Source: Pseudomonadota bacterium (GTDB lineage: Bacteria; Myxococcota_A; UBA796; GCA-2862545). Taken from it: a stretch of 64,000 nucleotides of DNA. Below, in pieces: positions 53,320-61,140 of this stretch. The stretch lies in the NCBI GenBank assembly GCA_023954855.1, contig JAGSGY010000003.1:1-64000 (forward strand), read 5' to 3'. Under the pieces are notes generated by a model. The model saw only the letters and a list, made by a program, of their open reading frames with translations. It ran no database searches and was not told where the DNA came from. Made by a program: the position numbers and the translations under genes. Each line of letters starts with the position of its first letter. Position 1 is the first letter of the stretch.

Positions 53320-53763
53320 ATGCGCGTCATTCTCAAGGCAGAGGTTCCCCACCTGGGGGACGCCGGAGACATCGTCAAGGTCGCTGCCGGCTACGGTCGC
53401 AACTTCCTGATTCCGCGTGGTCTCGCGATTCCCGCTTCCGAGGGCAGCGTTGCTTCGCTCGAGCATCAGCAGCAGGTGGCCAACGCCATCCGCCGCAAGA
53501 AGCTCGCTGCGAACAAGGCCCTTGCCGAGCAGATCGCTGGCACCGCCGTTAGCATTCGTCGCGAAGCTGGCGAAGACGACAAGCTCTTCGGCTCCGTCAC
53601 CAACCGTGACATTGCCGAGGCGCTCGCCGCCGAAGGCATCGAGCTCGATCGTCGTCTCATTCAGCTCGACGAGCCGCTGCGGGCCATTGGCCTGTTCACG
53701 GTTCCGGTGCGCCTGCACCGCGAGATCGAGTGTGCGGTTCGCGTCTACGTGATCCGCTCCTAG
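53320..53763 (+). CDS. rplI: 50S ribosomal protein L9
   Basis: This 147-residue protein has the L9 N-terminal domain VILKAEVPHLGDAGDIVKVAAGYGRNFLIPRGLA, split by a long helix (about 45-75), and the C-terminal domain KLFGSVTNRDIAEAL and LFTVPVRLHREI. It sits at the base of the L1 stalk. The ATG is preceded by AAGGAG 6 nt upstream. A hairpin that can act as terminator follows 15 bp after the stop, so the ribosomal block may end here before dnaB. Confidence 0.96.
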   Translation: MRVILKAEVPHLGDAGDIVKVAAGYGRNFLIPRGLAIPASEGSVASLEHQQQVANAIRRKKLAANKALAEQIAGTAVSIRREAGEDDKLFGSVTNRDIAEALAAEGIELDRRLIQLDEPLRAIGLFTVPVRLHREIECAVRVYVIRS

Positions 53764-53778
53764 TTCGACGAACTAGCT

Positions 53779-53810
53779 GGCCCAGGGTCCCGTTCGGGGC
53801 TCTGGGCCTT
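53779..53810 (+). terminator. Putative terminator after rplI
   Basis: The 30-nt segment 53779-53808 folds on itself as a 13-bp stem with two G-T pairs and the tetraloop GTTC (outer arms GGCCCAG and CTGGGCC). It is followed by TTCGTGTGT, a poor T tract. Confidence 0.55.
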
Positions 53811-53869
53811 CGTGTGTCTGGGCTTGACGACGTGCAAGCTGCACCCTCGATGGGATAGGGGTGGGGTCC

Positions 53870-55231
53870 ATGTCGCAGCGTCCCTACCCAAGTTCCGAAG
53901 AGTCCGAGCGCGCCCTGCTCGGAGGCCTGATCCTCGATCCAAATCGGATTGACGAAGCCGCGCACCTAGTCAGTTCTGATGACTTCCACCGAGACGATCA
54001 CGGCCGGTTGTTTGAGCTGCTCTCTGATCTTCGAGCCAAGCGCGTCGACATCGACCTGATCGTCGTCTCGGAGTGGATCCAGCGCGAAGAGAAGGCTGGC
54101 GCCTACGGTGGCGTCGCCTACGTCGTGTCCCTGACCCGCGAAGTGCCGGCCACGGCGAACCTGACGCACTACGCCGCGGTCATTCGCGAGAAGGCGGTAC
54201 TTCGCCGGTTGATCGAGCGGACCGAGCACTACGCCGAGCGCGCGTTTGCACAGCCCGCGAGCGTCACAGAGCTTGTGAGCGAAGCTGCGAAGGAGATTCA
54301 GGAGCTCGCCGCAGCAGGGGACCAGAAGGGCTGGAATCGGATCAGCCTCATTCTCGATGACGAAGTCATGGCCATCGAGAAGCGGCAGGAGGACGGCGGC
54401 GAGGTCGCCGGCGTCTCCACGGGATTCATCGATCTCGATGCCAAGCTTGCGGGGCTGCACAGGACGGACTTGCTCATTCTCGCGGCGCGCCCAGCGATGG
54501 GTAAGACCTCCCTTGCGCTGAACCTCGCCCAGAATGCAGCGCTCAAGGCCGGTGTCGGGGTGGGGATCTTCTCCCTCGAGATGCCTCGTGGACAACTCGT
54601 CTCTCGCATGCTTTGCACCCTCGGCGAGGTGGATGCCACCCGCGTGCGGAAGGGGCGTCTGGACATGGACGACTGGGAGCGCCTCAATGACGCCTCGGAT
54701 CAGCTGCGTGAGCTCCAGATTCATATCGACGACACGGGCAACCTGACGATGACGGAGCTGCGCGCGCGGGCACTTAGTCTCGCAACCAAGGTTCCGAACC
54801 TCGGCTTGATCGTCATCGACTATCTGCAGCTGATGAAAGGGGACCCGAAGGTCACCTCCCGCGAGCAGCAGATCAGTGCGATCTCGCGAGGACTCAAGGG
54901 CCTCGCGAAGGACTTGGATGTCCCAGTCATTGCGCTGTCGCAGCTCAATCGCGGCGTCGAGAGCCGACAGAACAAGCGGCCGCTCGCCTCGGACCTCCGT
55001 GAGTCCGGAGCCATTGAGCAGGACGCCGATGTCATCCTGTTCATCTACCGCGATGAGGTCTACGACCCCGACACCGCCGAGCCAGGTGTGGCCGAGGTGA
55101 TCATCGCGAAGCACCGCGCCGGACCCACGGGAACGGTCAAGCTCGCATTTCAGGGACAATTCACGCGCTTCGACAATCTCGCGAGCGCCGATAATCATCT
55201 CGCCGGACTCTCTGGCGGGGCCTTTGATTAA
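53870..55231 (+). CDS. dnaB: Replicative DNA helicase DnaB
   Basis: DnaB unwinds DNA at the replication fork. The N-terminal helical domain begins with SSEESERALLGGLILDP. The RecA-type core has Walker A ARPAMGKTSLALNLA, GIFSLEMPRGQL, Walker B LIVIDYLQLM, ALSQLNRGVE, and DLRESGAIEQDADVILFIYR. Length is 453 residues, as expected. I prefer the ATG at 53870; a GTG at 53861 is an alternative. It closes the conserved prs-to-dnaB cluster and is followed by a hairpin. Confidence 0.96.
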   Translation: MSQRPYPSSEESERALLGGLILDPNRIDEAAHLVSSDDFHRDDHGRLFELLSDLRAKRVDIDLIVVSEWIQREEKAGAYGGVAYVVSLTREVPATANLTHYAAVIREKAVLRRLIERTEHYAERAFAQPASVTELVSEAAKEIQELAAAGDQKGWNRISLILDDEVMAIEKRQEDGGEVAGVSTGFIDLDAKLAGLHRTDLLILAARPAMGKTSLALNLAQNAALKAGVGVGIFSLEMPRGQLVSRMLCTLGEVDATRVRKGRLDMDDWERLNDASDQLRELQIHIDDTGNLTMTELRARALSLATKVPNLGLIVIDYLQLMKGDPKVTSREQQISAISRGLKGLAKDLDVPVIALSQLNRGVESRQNKRPLASDLRESGAIEQDADVILFIYRDEVYDPDTAEPGVAEVIIAKHRAGPTGTVKLAFQGQFTRFDNLASADNHLAGLSGGAFD

Positions 55232-55246
55232 GGCTTTGCAGACGTC

Positions 55247-55272
55247 TTGCTCGCCCACATTGGGGTGAGCAA
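55247..55272 (+). terminator. Hairpin downstream of dnaB
   Basis: TTGCTCGCCC at 55247-55256 pairs with GGGTGAGCAA at 55263-55272 (one G-T pair). No T tract follows, so it may slow or end transcription only with Rho or on the other strand. Confidence 0.4.
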
Positions 55273-55314
55273 CGGCACCACGCGCGCCACCGAGACTCGT
55301 CACACGCGCGCCCC

Positions 55315-55343
55315 TTGACCCGACCGTTTGCTTCCGGTAGCAA
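55315..55343 (+). promoter_or_regulatory. Putative promoter of the FHA gene
   Basis: TTGACC (55315-55320) and TAGCAA (55338-55343) are 17 bp apart, about 100 bp before the FHA gene start. The -10 is weak. The rest of the 215-bp gap after dnaB shows nothing else I can name. Confidence 0.3.
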
Positions 55344-55446
55344 GGGACTCCTAGCCAGGAACGCCTGGGATCGATTCGTGGGCTGCCCCACGGGTTGCTT
55401 CGCGATACAGTTCCGGCCTCACGAGTATCAGGAGAAGGCCACCCCC

Positions 55447-56475
55447 ATGGACAACGCTGAGCTTCTGTCCGAATTCCAGGGCCACGTCACTAAGTTCGAG
55501 AAGTTCTACGGCTTCATCGAAAAGGCAAAGAGCCAGGCCGGGAAATTCGCCCCAAAGGTCGTCGAAAAAGTCATCTCGGATAACACCGAGAAGATGATGG
55601 TCTGTGTACAGGACATCATCCCGCTAATCGGCGACATCGAGACACACATCGCAGGGCTTGGCGACAAGCGCGAGACCACGTTGGGAGGGCGGCAAGAGTC
55701 GCAGTTCGCCATCGAGGAACTCGAACTTCGCCTCGCAATCGAAGACATCTCGCAAGAGTCCTTCGATCAGTCTTCTGCCGACCACCAAGCGAAGGTCGAC
55801 GGCATCGATGGAGCTGTAGCCGACATCGACTCGGAGCTCGAGGCCTACCAAGGTGCGCTCTCGAAGTGGAGCGAGCTCGGCAACGCCTCCGGCGTTCTCG
55901 AGCCGCAACCCGAGCCGGAGCCGGAGCCGGAGCCGGAGCCCGAGGTTGAGGACGAGCCGGTCATCGAGGTCGACGACGCCGACGAGCTCGAAGGCTTTGA
56001 CGACGGCGACGCCCCCGAGGCGCACGTCGAGCAGGTCTCCATCCAGGATGACATGTCGGCCGTCTTCGACGACATGGGTGACATCGAAGTCGGCGAAGAC
56101 GACGATCTCGAGATCGAAGTTGGCGAAGCCGAGGACGATGATGGCGACGACGCTGCCGCGGGCGATGACGACCGTCTTCGCCGCGCCGTTCTGCTCTACC
56201 AGGAGGGTACTGCCGAAGAGCAGATTCACCCCTTCAACGGTGAGCTCATGTCGCTCGGTCGCGGTCGCGACAACGACGTGCAGGTCAAGAACGACAGCAA
56301 GGTCTCGCGCTACCACTGCAAGCTGTATCGCAAGGACGGCAACTTCTACATCGAGGACAACCGGTCCGCGAACGGCACGCTGGTCAACGGCGAGTTGATT
56401 ACCGAGCGCCGCCTGTTCGGCGGTGAAGAAGTCATCATCGGCGAGACCTTCTTCCGCTTCCGCATCCTCGACTAG
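55447..56475 (+). CDS. FHA domain protein with coiled-coil and acidic Glu-Pro linker
   Basis: This 342-residue cytoplasmic protein has a helical N-terminal half (residues 1-145, probably coiled coil), then an (EP)n hinge at about 153-170 and an acidic stretch to about 240. A C-terminal FHA domain covers residues 255-340: LGRGRDNDVQVKNDSKVSRYH and NRSANGTLVNG are the phosphothreonine-binding loops. It should dock on Thr-phosphorylated partners, such as targets of a Hanks-type kinase. The ATG at 55447 follows AGGAGAAGG. The HisKA-only gene overlaps its stop by 1 bp. Confidence 0.86.
   Translation: MDNAELLSEFQGHVTKFEKFYGFIEKAKSQAGKFAPKVVEKVISDNTEKMMVCVQDIIPLIGDIETHIAGLGDKRETTLGGRQESQFAIEELELRLAIEDISQESFDQSSADHQAKVDGIDGAVADIDSELEAYQGALSKWSELGNASGVLEPQPEPEPEPEPEPEVEDEPVIEVDDADELEGFDDGDAPEAHVEQVSIQDDMSAVFDDMGDIEVGEDDDLEIEVGEAEDDDGDDAAAGDDDRLRRAVLLYQEGTAEEQIHPFNGELMSLGRGRDNDVQVKNDSKVSRYHCKLYRKDGNFYIEDNRSANGTLVNGELITERRLFGGEEVIIGETFFRFRILD
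55912..55941 (+). repeat. Tandem hexanucleotide repeat coding Glu-Pro
   Basis: GAGCCG is repeated four times perfectly from 55912 to 55935, then once as GAGCCC. It lies in frame in the FHA gene and codes a flexible or rod-like hinge whose length could vary by slippage without frameshift. Confidence 0.8.
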
Positions 56476-56813
56476 TGGAAGCTCCCGTCCTGTCGATTGC
56501 AGACGCCGGCCAGCGCAGTGATGTGCTGGCCGCTCTTCGTGAGGCTGGGCTCGATTGGACGGTCGTCGCGCCCGCCGAAGTTCCGGCAGATGCCGCGGTA
56601 GTCCTCTCGGATGCCCACCGGGCGTCGCCGGCGATGCGAAAAAAGCTCCGGCACGACGTCCGCACCCCGCTCGCCGTATTGCTGGGGCAGGCCGATCTAC
56701 TCGAACTCGAGCCGCTGACGGCGCGCCAGCTCCGCTGTGTGGAGACTGTGCGCCGACACTGTGACCGACTTGAGCAGATGTTGGCAGAGATCGCTCGCGA
56801 CGTCGCGCCTTGA
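56475..56813 (+). CDS. Small HisKA-only protein (dimerisation/phosphoacceptor domain without ATPase)
   Basis: This 112-residue protein holds a HisKA-type helical hairpin at about residues 54-108: RHDVRTPLAVLLGQADLL with His60, Asp61 and Thr64, then a second helix ETVRRHCDRLEQMLAEI. No HATPase domain follows; the stop at 56813 is clean. Residues 1-48 have a hydrophobic-strand/helix pattern like the first half of a receiver fold, but lack the acidic pocket. It could receive or remove phosphate, or dimerise with a full kinase. The GTG at 56475 overlaps the FHA stop by 1 bp; an HTH-receiver gene lies 78 bp downstream. Confidence 0.72.
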   Translation: MEAPVLSIADAGQRSDVLAALREAGLDWTVVAPAEVPADAAVVLSDAHRASPAMRKKLRHDVRTPLAVLLGQADLLELEPLTARQLRCVETVRRHCDRLEQMLAEIARDVAP

Positions 56814-56830
56814 ACTTGTCGCCAAACGGT

Positions 56831-56859
56831 GTGACTAGAGCCGGCCGGTAAGGTAATCT
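56831..56859 (+). promoter_or_regulatory. Putative promoter of the HTH-receiver gene
   Basis: GTGACT (56831-56836) and TAATCT (56854-56859) are 17 bp apart, about 32 bp before the ATG at 56892, in an AT-richer patch of the 78-bp gap. Confidence 0.35.
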
Positions 56860-56891
56860 GCAAATACTAAAGCCCGCCGCGAGGACTTCGC

Positions 56892-57500
56892 ATGGCCCGT
56901 AGGAAGAGCAACGTTGATGGCCCGGTGTACTACACGACCTACCAGGTCGCGAAGTTCCTCGGCGTGTCGTTGCCCACGGTCGTCAACTGGGTCAACTCCG
57001 GTCTCCTGTCGGCGCATCGCACGCCGGGCGGACACCGGCGTATCGCTCGCAATGACATCATCGCGTTTGCACGGCAGCAGAACTACCCGCTGTCTCGTGA
57101 GCTTCTCGGTGAAGAGGACGGCGCACAGCGCATTCTCATCGTGGATGATGAAGAAGACTTCGCCGAAATGGTGCGCGACTACTTGTCGCTCAAGGGCGGG
57201 TTCGAGGTCGAGGTCGCCGATTCCGGCTTCTCAGCTGGGTACACCGTAGCGAGGTTCAAGCCCCACCTCATCCTGATGGACCTGATGATGCCGGACATGG
57301 ATGGCTTCGAGGTTCATCGCACGCTCCGCGACGACGAGGACACCAAGCACATTCCCGTGCTCGCCTGTACGGCCTACCGGGACCCGGTCGTCGATGCACG
57401 CGTCTCTGAAGAGCGCTTTGACGGCTTCATCGAGAAGCCCGTGAAGCTCACCCACCTGCTCGGCCTGATTCAGGACAAGCTGGGCGTCACGGCAGGCTGA
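56892..57500 (+). CDS. Response regulator with N-terminal MerR/excisionase-type HTH and C-terminal receiver
   Basis: Residues 13-62 form a MerR-like/excisionase helix-turn-helix (YYTTYQVAKFLGVSLPTVVNW and RTPGGHRRIARNDI). Residues 79-200 form a receiver with D85-D86, phospho-acceptor D130 in LILMDLMMPDMDGFE, and a lysine in FIEKPVK. The order is the reverse of OmpR-type regulators. It would bind DNA or other HTH partners in a phosphorylation-dependent way. GAGGA lies 6 nt before the ATG. No full histidine kinase is adjacent; the HisKA-only gene upstream is the nearest possible partner. XdhC follows after 8 bp. Confidence 0.88.
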   Translation: MARRKSNVDGPVYYTTYQVAKFLGVSLPTVVNWVNSGLLSAHRTPGGHRRIARNDIIAFARQQNYPLSRELLGEEDGAQRILIVDDEEDFAEMVRDYLSLKGGFEVEVADSGFSAGYTVARFKPHLILMDLMMPDMDGFEVHRTLRDDEDTKHIPVLACTAYRDPVVDARVSEERFDGFIEKPVKLTHLLGLIQDKLGVTAG

Positions 57501-57508
57501 CGAACGCA

Positions 57509-58351
57509 GTGCACGTCTTTGAGGCTGCGGCTGAGGCTGTTCGGACTCGCAGACCGGCTGCGATTGCGACGGTGATCTCAGTCGGAGGGTCCACGCCACG
57601 CGGCGTGGCGAGCCGGATGCTGGTCTACGCAGACGGGTCAATTGTCGGTACGATTGGCGGTGGTGCTGTCGAGCTCACGGTCATTCGCGAAGCCATCGAG
57701 GCTATCGAGTCTGGAGAGAGTCGTCGCTGGTCAGCCCACCTCACACGAGACCTGGGCATGTGCTGCGGTGGAAAGATGGAGGTCTACGTGGAGCCTATCG
57801 CCATGCGCGAACCGTTCGTTTGCTTCGGTGCAGGTCATGTCGCCAAGGCGCTGGTTCCGATGCTGGTCGCGCTCGACTTTGACGTCACCGTAGTCGACTC
57901 TCGGGACGAACTTCTGACCGAGGAGCGCTTTCCCGGCGTCCAGCGCGAGCTGATTGAGCCCGTGGACTTTGCCGCTGGGCTCACCGGACATCCGGACGCC
58001 TACTGGCTCGTGGTCACCCATGACCATGCGGTAGACCAAGACCTCGTGGAGAACCTCCTTCCGAAGGCCTGCGCTTGGCTGGGCATGATCGGCTCCAAGG
58101 GAAAGGTGGCACGCTTTCTCGTGCGCTACCGCGCCGCCGGCGTAGATGAGAGCCTGTTCAGTCGGCTTTCTGCTCCGGTCGGACTGGATGTCGGCGCCGA
58201 GACCCCAATGGAGATCGCTGTCGCCATTGCCGCTGCTGTGATCCGCGTGAGACGTCGCTCAACCGCCGATCCCATCCCCTTGTCGAAGCACCCTCTCGAT
58301 GCGCGCGGTGGTGATGGCAAGGCCACAGCCCCAGCGCTCACTCGTGGGTAG
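57509..58351 (+). CDS. XdhC/CoxI family protein
   Basis: This 280-residue protein has the XdhC N-terminal domain (RRPAAIATVISVGGSTPRGVASRMLV, with IGGGAVE) and a C-terminal Rossmann domain (FVCFGAGHVAKAL, VVTHDH, WLGMIGSKGK). XdhC proteins help insert or sulfurate the molybdenum cofactor of xanthine dehydrogenase and relatives. A LTRDLGMCCGGKMEVYVE segment is conserved in the family. No molybdenum hydroxylase gene is in the window, so its client is elsewhere. It starts with GTG 8 bp after the HTH-receiver gene. Confidence 0.9.
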   Translation: MHVFEAAAEAVRTRRPAAIATVISVGGSTPRGVASRMLVYADGSIVGTIGGGAVELTVIREAIEAIESGESRRWSAHLTRDLGMCCGGKMEVYVEPIAMREPFVCFGAGHVAKALVPMLVALDFDVTVVDSRDELLTEERFPGVQRELIEPVDFAAGLTGHPDAYWLVVTHDHAVDQDLVENLLPKACAWLGMIGSKGKVARFLVRYRAAGVDESLFSRLSAPVGLDVGAETPMEIAVAIAAAVIRVRRRSTADPIPLSKHPLDARGGDGKATAPALTRG

Positions 58352-58388
58352 CTGCAACTCCCGCGGGCTTGCGGTACTGTCCGTGCCG

Positions 58389-60224
58389 ATGCTCGCCCTC
58401 CGCCGACCCCTGACTCTGCTCTGCATGCTGTTGCCTGCAGTGGCGCTCGCAGAGCCCGAAGATGACGAGCCTACGTCCGGGCTTCCCGAAGGCGGCGCGA
58501 TCGAGTTTGGCAGCTCCACCGAGGCCGCCGTTTCCGAGCCCGAGGCTCGCGCACCTGCCCAGACTTTCGCTGCGGGACACGAGTGGACCAGCACGGTGCC
58601 CATTGCGGTGCGAGACGTCACGGACGTCGCGGTGCATGCGCAGGACAGCACGCTGGTTGCCTACGTGGCGGGAGATGGGTCGGCCTGGCTCTCGACGGAT
58701 GGTGGCCTGCGCTGGAGACAGATCTTGCTCTCCGACACTGGACTGGGCGCTGACTCCGGGGACGAGGACCTGCGACGCGATGTCGAGGCCTTTATCGACG
58801 ACGTCGTTACGAGCTTCGATGACGGTGACTTCGAGAGCTACGACGAAGGCGATGCAGATGCCGAGGCGGCGGACGTGGCGAGTGACGTCGAGGCGGCCGC
58901 AGGCGAGGCGCAAGCCACGGCCGATGCCCTTCGGGGTGACCTCACCGCGGGAACAGCGCTCGTCGAGACCTCCGAGGCCGCTGAAGGTGCTTCGCGCGTA
59001 TGGTGGGGACCCGAAGGCGAACTATTCGTCGGGAGGCCGGATGGCCTGTTCTACTCCGAGGACAACGGCTCCCGGTTCGTCCGGGTGCTTGATGACCAGG
59101 TCCACGCGCTCAGCTATCTAGAGAGCCGAGGTTTGTGGGTCGCCGGCACGTCCAACGGGGTTCGCTGGGCCGTCGACCCACGTGGCTGGATCGACGCCGA
59201 GGACGCCACGACAGGCCTCAACGTTCGTGATCTCTCGGTCGGCCCGGAGGGCATGTACGCTGCGACCGATGCTGGAGTGTTCTTCGCCGCCGATGCCCAG
59301 ACGTGGGAGCCCATCGGCGACATTCGGCCCTACGTCGCTATCGCCGCAGACCCCGACTGGCCCGGCGGGTACTGGGTCGCTAGCGCGACGCAGATTCTGC
59401 GCTCAGATGACCGAGGTCAAACCCTCCGTCCATCGATCGGAGCCCCGCTCGCGGGCGTGGTCGATATCGAGTGGGTCAGCGGGGGACAGCTCATCGTTGC
59501 GACGCGCAGCGATGGTCCCTGGGAGAGTATGGATGGCGGCACGCGCTTCTCGCCGCTCGTCGAGGGACTCACCAAGCCCGACACCCGTGCCATTTCGCTC
59601 CGGGGACGGGCGCTGTATCTCGCATCGGAGGAGGGCCTGTTCCGTCGCGTCGTCGCGACCGAACAGGAGAGCGAGGTTGTGCCGTTTATCGCGTTGAGTG
59701 AGCTGCTGGAACACTCTATGACGCGGCCGGGCCTCGTCCCTCGTGGACCCACTTCGACGATCTTACGACGCTCGATGTTGCCGATGCTTCAGGTGGAAGG
59801 CCGCCTTCGCCGCGAGAATGCGCTGCGATGGAACGGCGGCACGACCACAGATGAGGCCGCCGATTGGACCATCGTCGCCCGAATGGTGTTTTCTCCGCGC
59901 GGCCGACGCGTGGACACCGTCGACACCGGCCTGACCTATGGCATCGTGACGAGCGGCATCGAAGGCATGGTCGACGATGGCCTGATCGGAATGATCGACC
60001 GCGGAGGGCGGCGCGACGCGCTTTCCTACCGTGCGTCTTTGGTCGAGCGCATCTCGAGTGTCTACGGCGCCCGAGTGGAGCTCGCAGGACGCTCACGCCA
60101 GGGGCTGACCCTGAATGAATCCGTCGACCTCGAGCTTCGGCTCATGGAGCTCGACGCAGAACTGGATCTCTTGACCGAGGGGGAGGTGTCCCGATGGACG
60201 CCAAGCCCCAAGGAGGACGGATGA
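58389..60224 (+). CDS. Secreted beta-propeller protein (YCF48/BNR-like)
   Basis: A signal peptide (cleavage near ALA, about residue 21) leads a 611-residue protein. Residues 60-440 contain repeated AWLSTDGGLRWRQIL, LFVGRPDGLFYSEDNGSRF and MYAATDAGVFFAADAQTW units, the Asp-box/YCF48-type propeller blades; an acidic Asp/Glu/Ala insert of about 70 residues interrupts the first. The last 150 residues are strand- and helix-rich, different from the propeller. Exact function is unknown. TACTGT lies 8 nt before the ATG, with no ribosome binding site. The HhH gene starts in its last 4 bp. Confidence 0.78.
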   Translation: MLALRRPLTLLCMLLPAVALAEPEDDEPTSGLPEGGAIEFGSSTEAAVSEPEARAPAQTFAAGHEWTSTVPIAVRDVTDVAVHAQDSTLVAYVAGDGSAWLSTDGGLRWRQILLSDTGLGADSGDEDLRRDVEAFIDDVVTSFDDGDFESYDEGDADAEAADVASDVEAAAGEAQATADALRGDLTAGTALVETSEAAEGASRVWWGPEGELFVGRPDGLFYSEDNGSRFVRVLDDQVHALSYLESRGLWVAGTSNGVRWAVDPRGWIDAEDATTGLNVRDLSVGPEGMYAATDAGVFFAADAQTWEPIGDIRPYVAIAADPDWPGGYWVASATQILRSDDRGQTLRPSIGAPLAGVVDIEWVSGGQLIVATRSDGPWESMDGGTRFSPLVEGLTKPDTRAISLRGRALYLASEEGLFRRVVATEQESEVVPFIALSELLEHSMTRPGLVPRGPTSTILRRSMLPMLQVEGRLRRENALRWNGGTTTDEAADWTIVARMVFSPRGRRVDTVDTGLTYGIVTSGIEGMVDDGLIGMIDRGGRRDALSYRASLVERISSVYGARVELAGRSRQGLTLNESVDLELRLMELDAELDLLTEGEVSRWTPSPKEDG

Positions 60225-61069
60225 CGAAGACCGCACTGATGGCCCTGAGCCTGCTAGCTGCCCCCCTGGCTTCGGCTGGCGAGTCGCTCGACTTGGATAA
60301 GGCGAGCGTCGAACAGCTCGCTTCCCTCCAGCACGTCGATGAAAGCGGCGCCAAGGCGATCGTCGAGCTTCGCGAAGCTCGCGGCGGGCACATCTCGAGC
60401 GTGGAAGCGCTTCGGGTGCTTCCCGGCATTGATGGCGCAGCACTCTCCGAGATCCGCGGCTCCACCGAGGTGCAGATTCAGGTCCCGATGGGTCGTGGAA
60501 AGACCTACTCATCCGCTGAAGAGGTGCTCGCAGAGTTCGACTCGGAGCCTTCGATTCAGCAGGTCCAGAGCTGGGCGACCCACTACGCGAAGCTGAACCC
60601 GGAGCTGGTCGATCGGTGGCTTCGCCAGTCACACACCTTCGCGATGCTCCCGATCCTGCAGCTCGAGTACCGACTGCACGACGACTGGGACCAGGACTTC
60701 AAGTACGTGACGGGTGAGGGGACTACACCCGGCCCAGGCGACACCGTCGAGAGTGTGCTCGAAGACGGCGGCACGGGTCAGGACAGCTACTACACCGTTC
60801 GTGCGCGCTGGGACCTCAACGAGCTGATCATGAGCTCCGAGTCGATCCGCGTCATCAACGAGTCCCAGGACATCGTGAAGCTGCGGGACAAGGTCCTCTC
60901 TGAGACCACTCAGCTCTACTTCGAGCGCCGTCGGGTCCAGGTCGACATGCTGCTCTCGCCGCCCGATGACATCGGAGGGCAGGTGCAGGGGCAGATCCGC
61001 CTCATGGAGCTGACTGCAAGCATCGACGCTTACACGGGCGGCCGATTCTCCGAGGCGTTGTCCCGCTGA
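60221..61069 (+). CDS. Exported helix-hairpin-helix (ComEA-like) protein
   Basis: This 282-residue protein has a signal peptide (cleavage after ASA, about 19), then one (HhH)2 unit (LDLDKASVEQLASLQHVDES and ISSVEALRVLPGID) at about 20-85. A 195-residue helical C-terminal part follows (RVINESQDIVKLRDKVLSE, YFERRRVQVDMLL). ComEA proteins bind DNA in the periplasm; this one has a large extra region not known from ComEA. The ATG at 60221 overlaps the propeller gene by 4 bp, so the two exported proteins are co-translated and may act together. Confidence 0.8.
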   Translation: MTKTALMALSLLAAPLASAGESLDLDKASVEQLASLQHVDESGAKAIVELREARGGHISSVEALRVLPGIDGAALSEIRGSTEVQIQVPMGRGKTYSSAEEVLAEFDSEPSIQQVQSWATHYAKLNPELVDRWLRQSHTFAMLPILQLEYRLHDDWDQDFKYVTGEGTTPGPGDTVESVLEDGGTGQDSYYTVRARWDLNELIMSSESIRVINESQDIVKLRDKVLSETTQLYFERRRVQVDMLLSPPDDIGGQVQGQIRLMELTASIDAYTGGRFSEALSR

Positions 61070-61140
61070 GGTCGCAGTTGAGTGACGGCTCTCCCGGAGC
61101 GTGATGGGCGGGTTACCTCGCCCCCCTCGCGGGAGGTCCC

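Noticed and set aside
53823-53850. TTGACG before dnaB as a promoter
   Set aside because: No acceptable -10 lies 16-18 bp downstream (TCGATG only), so it was not listed.
55903-55945. Short tandem repeats as a possible CRISPR array
   Set aside because: The units are 6 bp, without spacers, and in frame inside a coding region.
58389-61069. A complete natural-transformation locus
   Set aside because: Only HhH proteins resemble ComEA; no comEC, dprA or pilus gene is in the window, so the pair is not called a competence operon.
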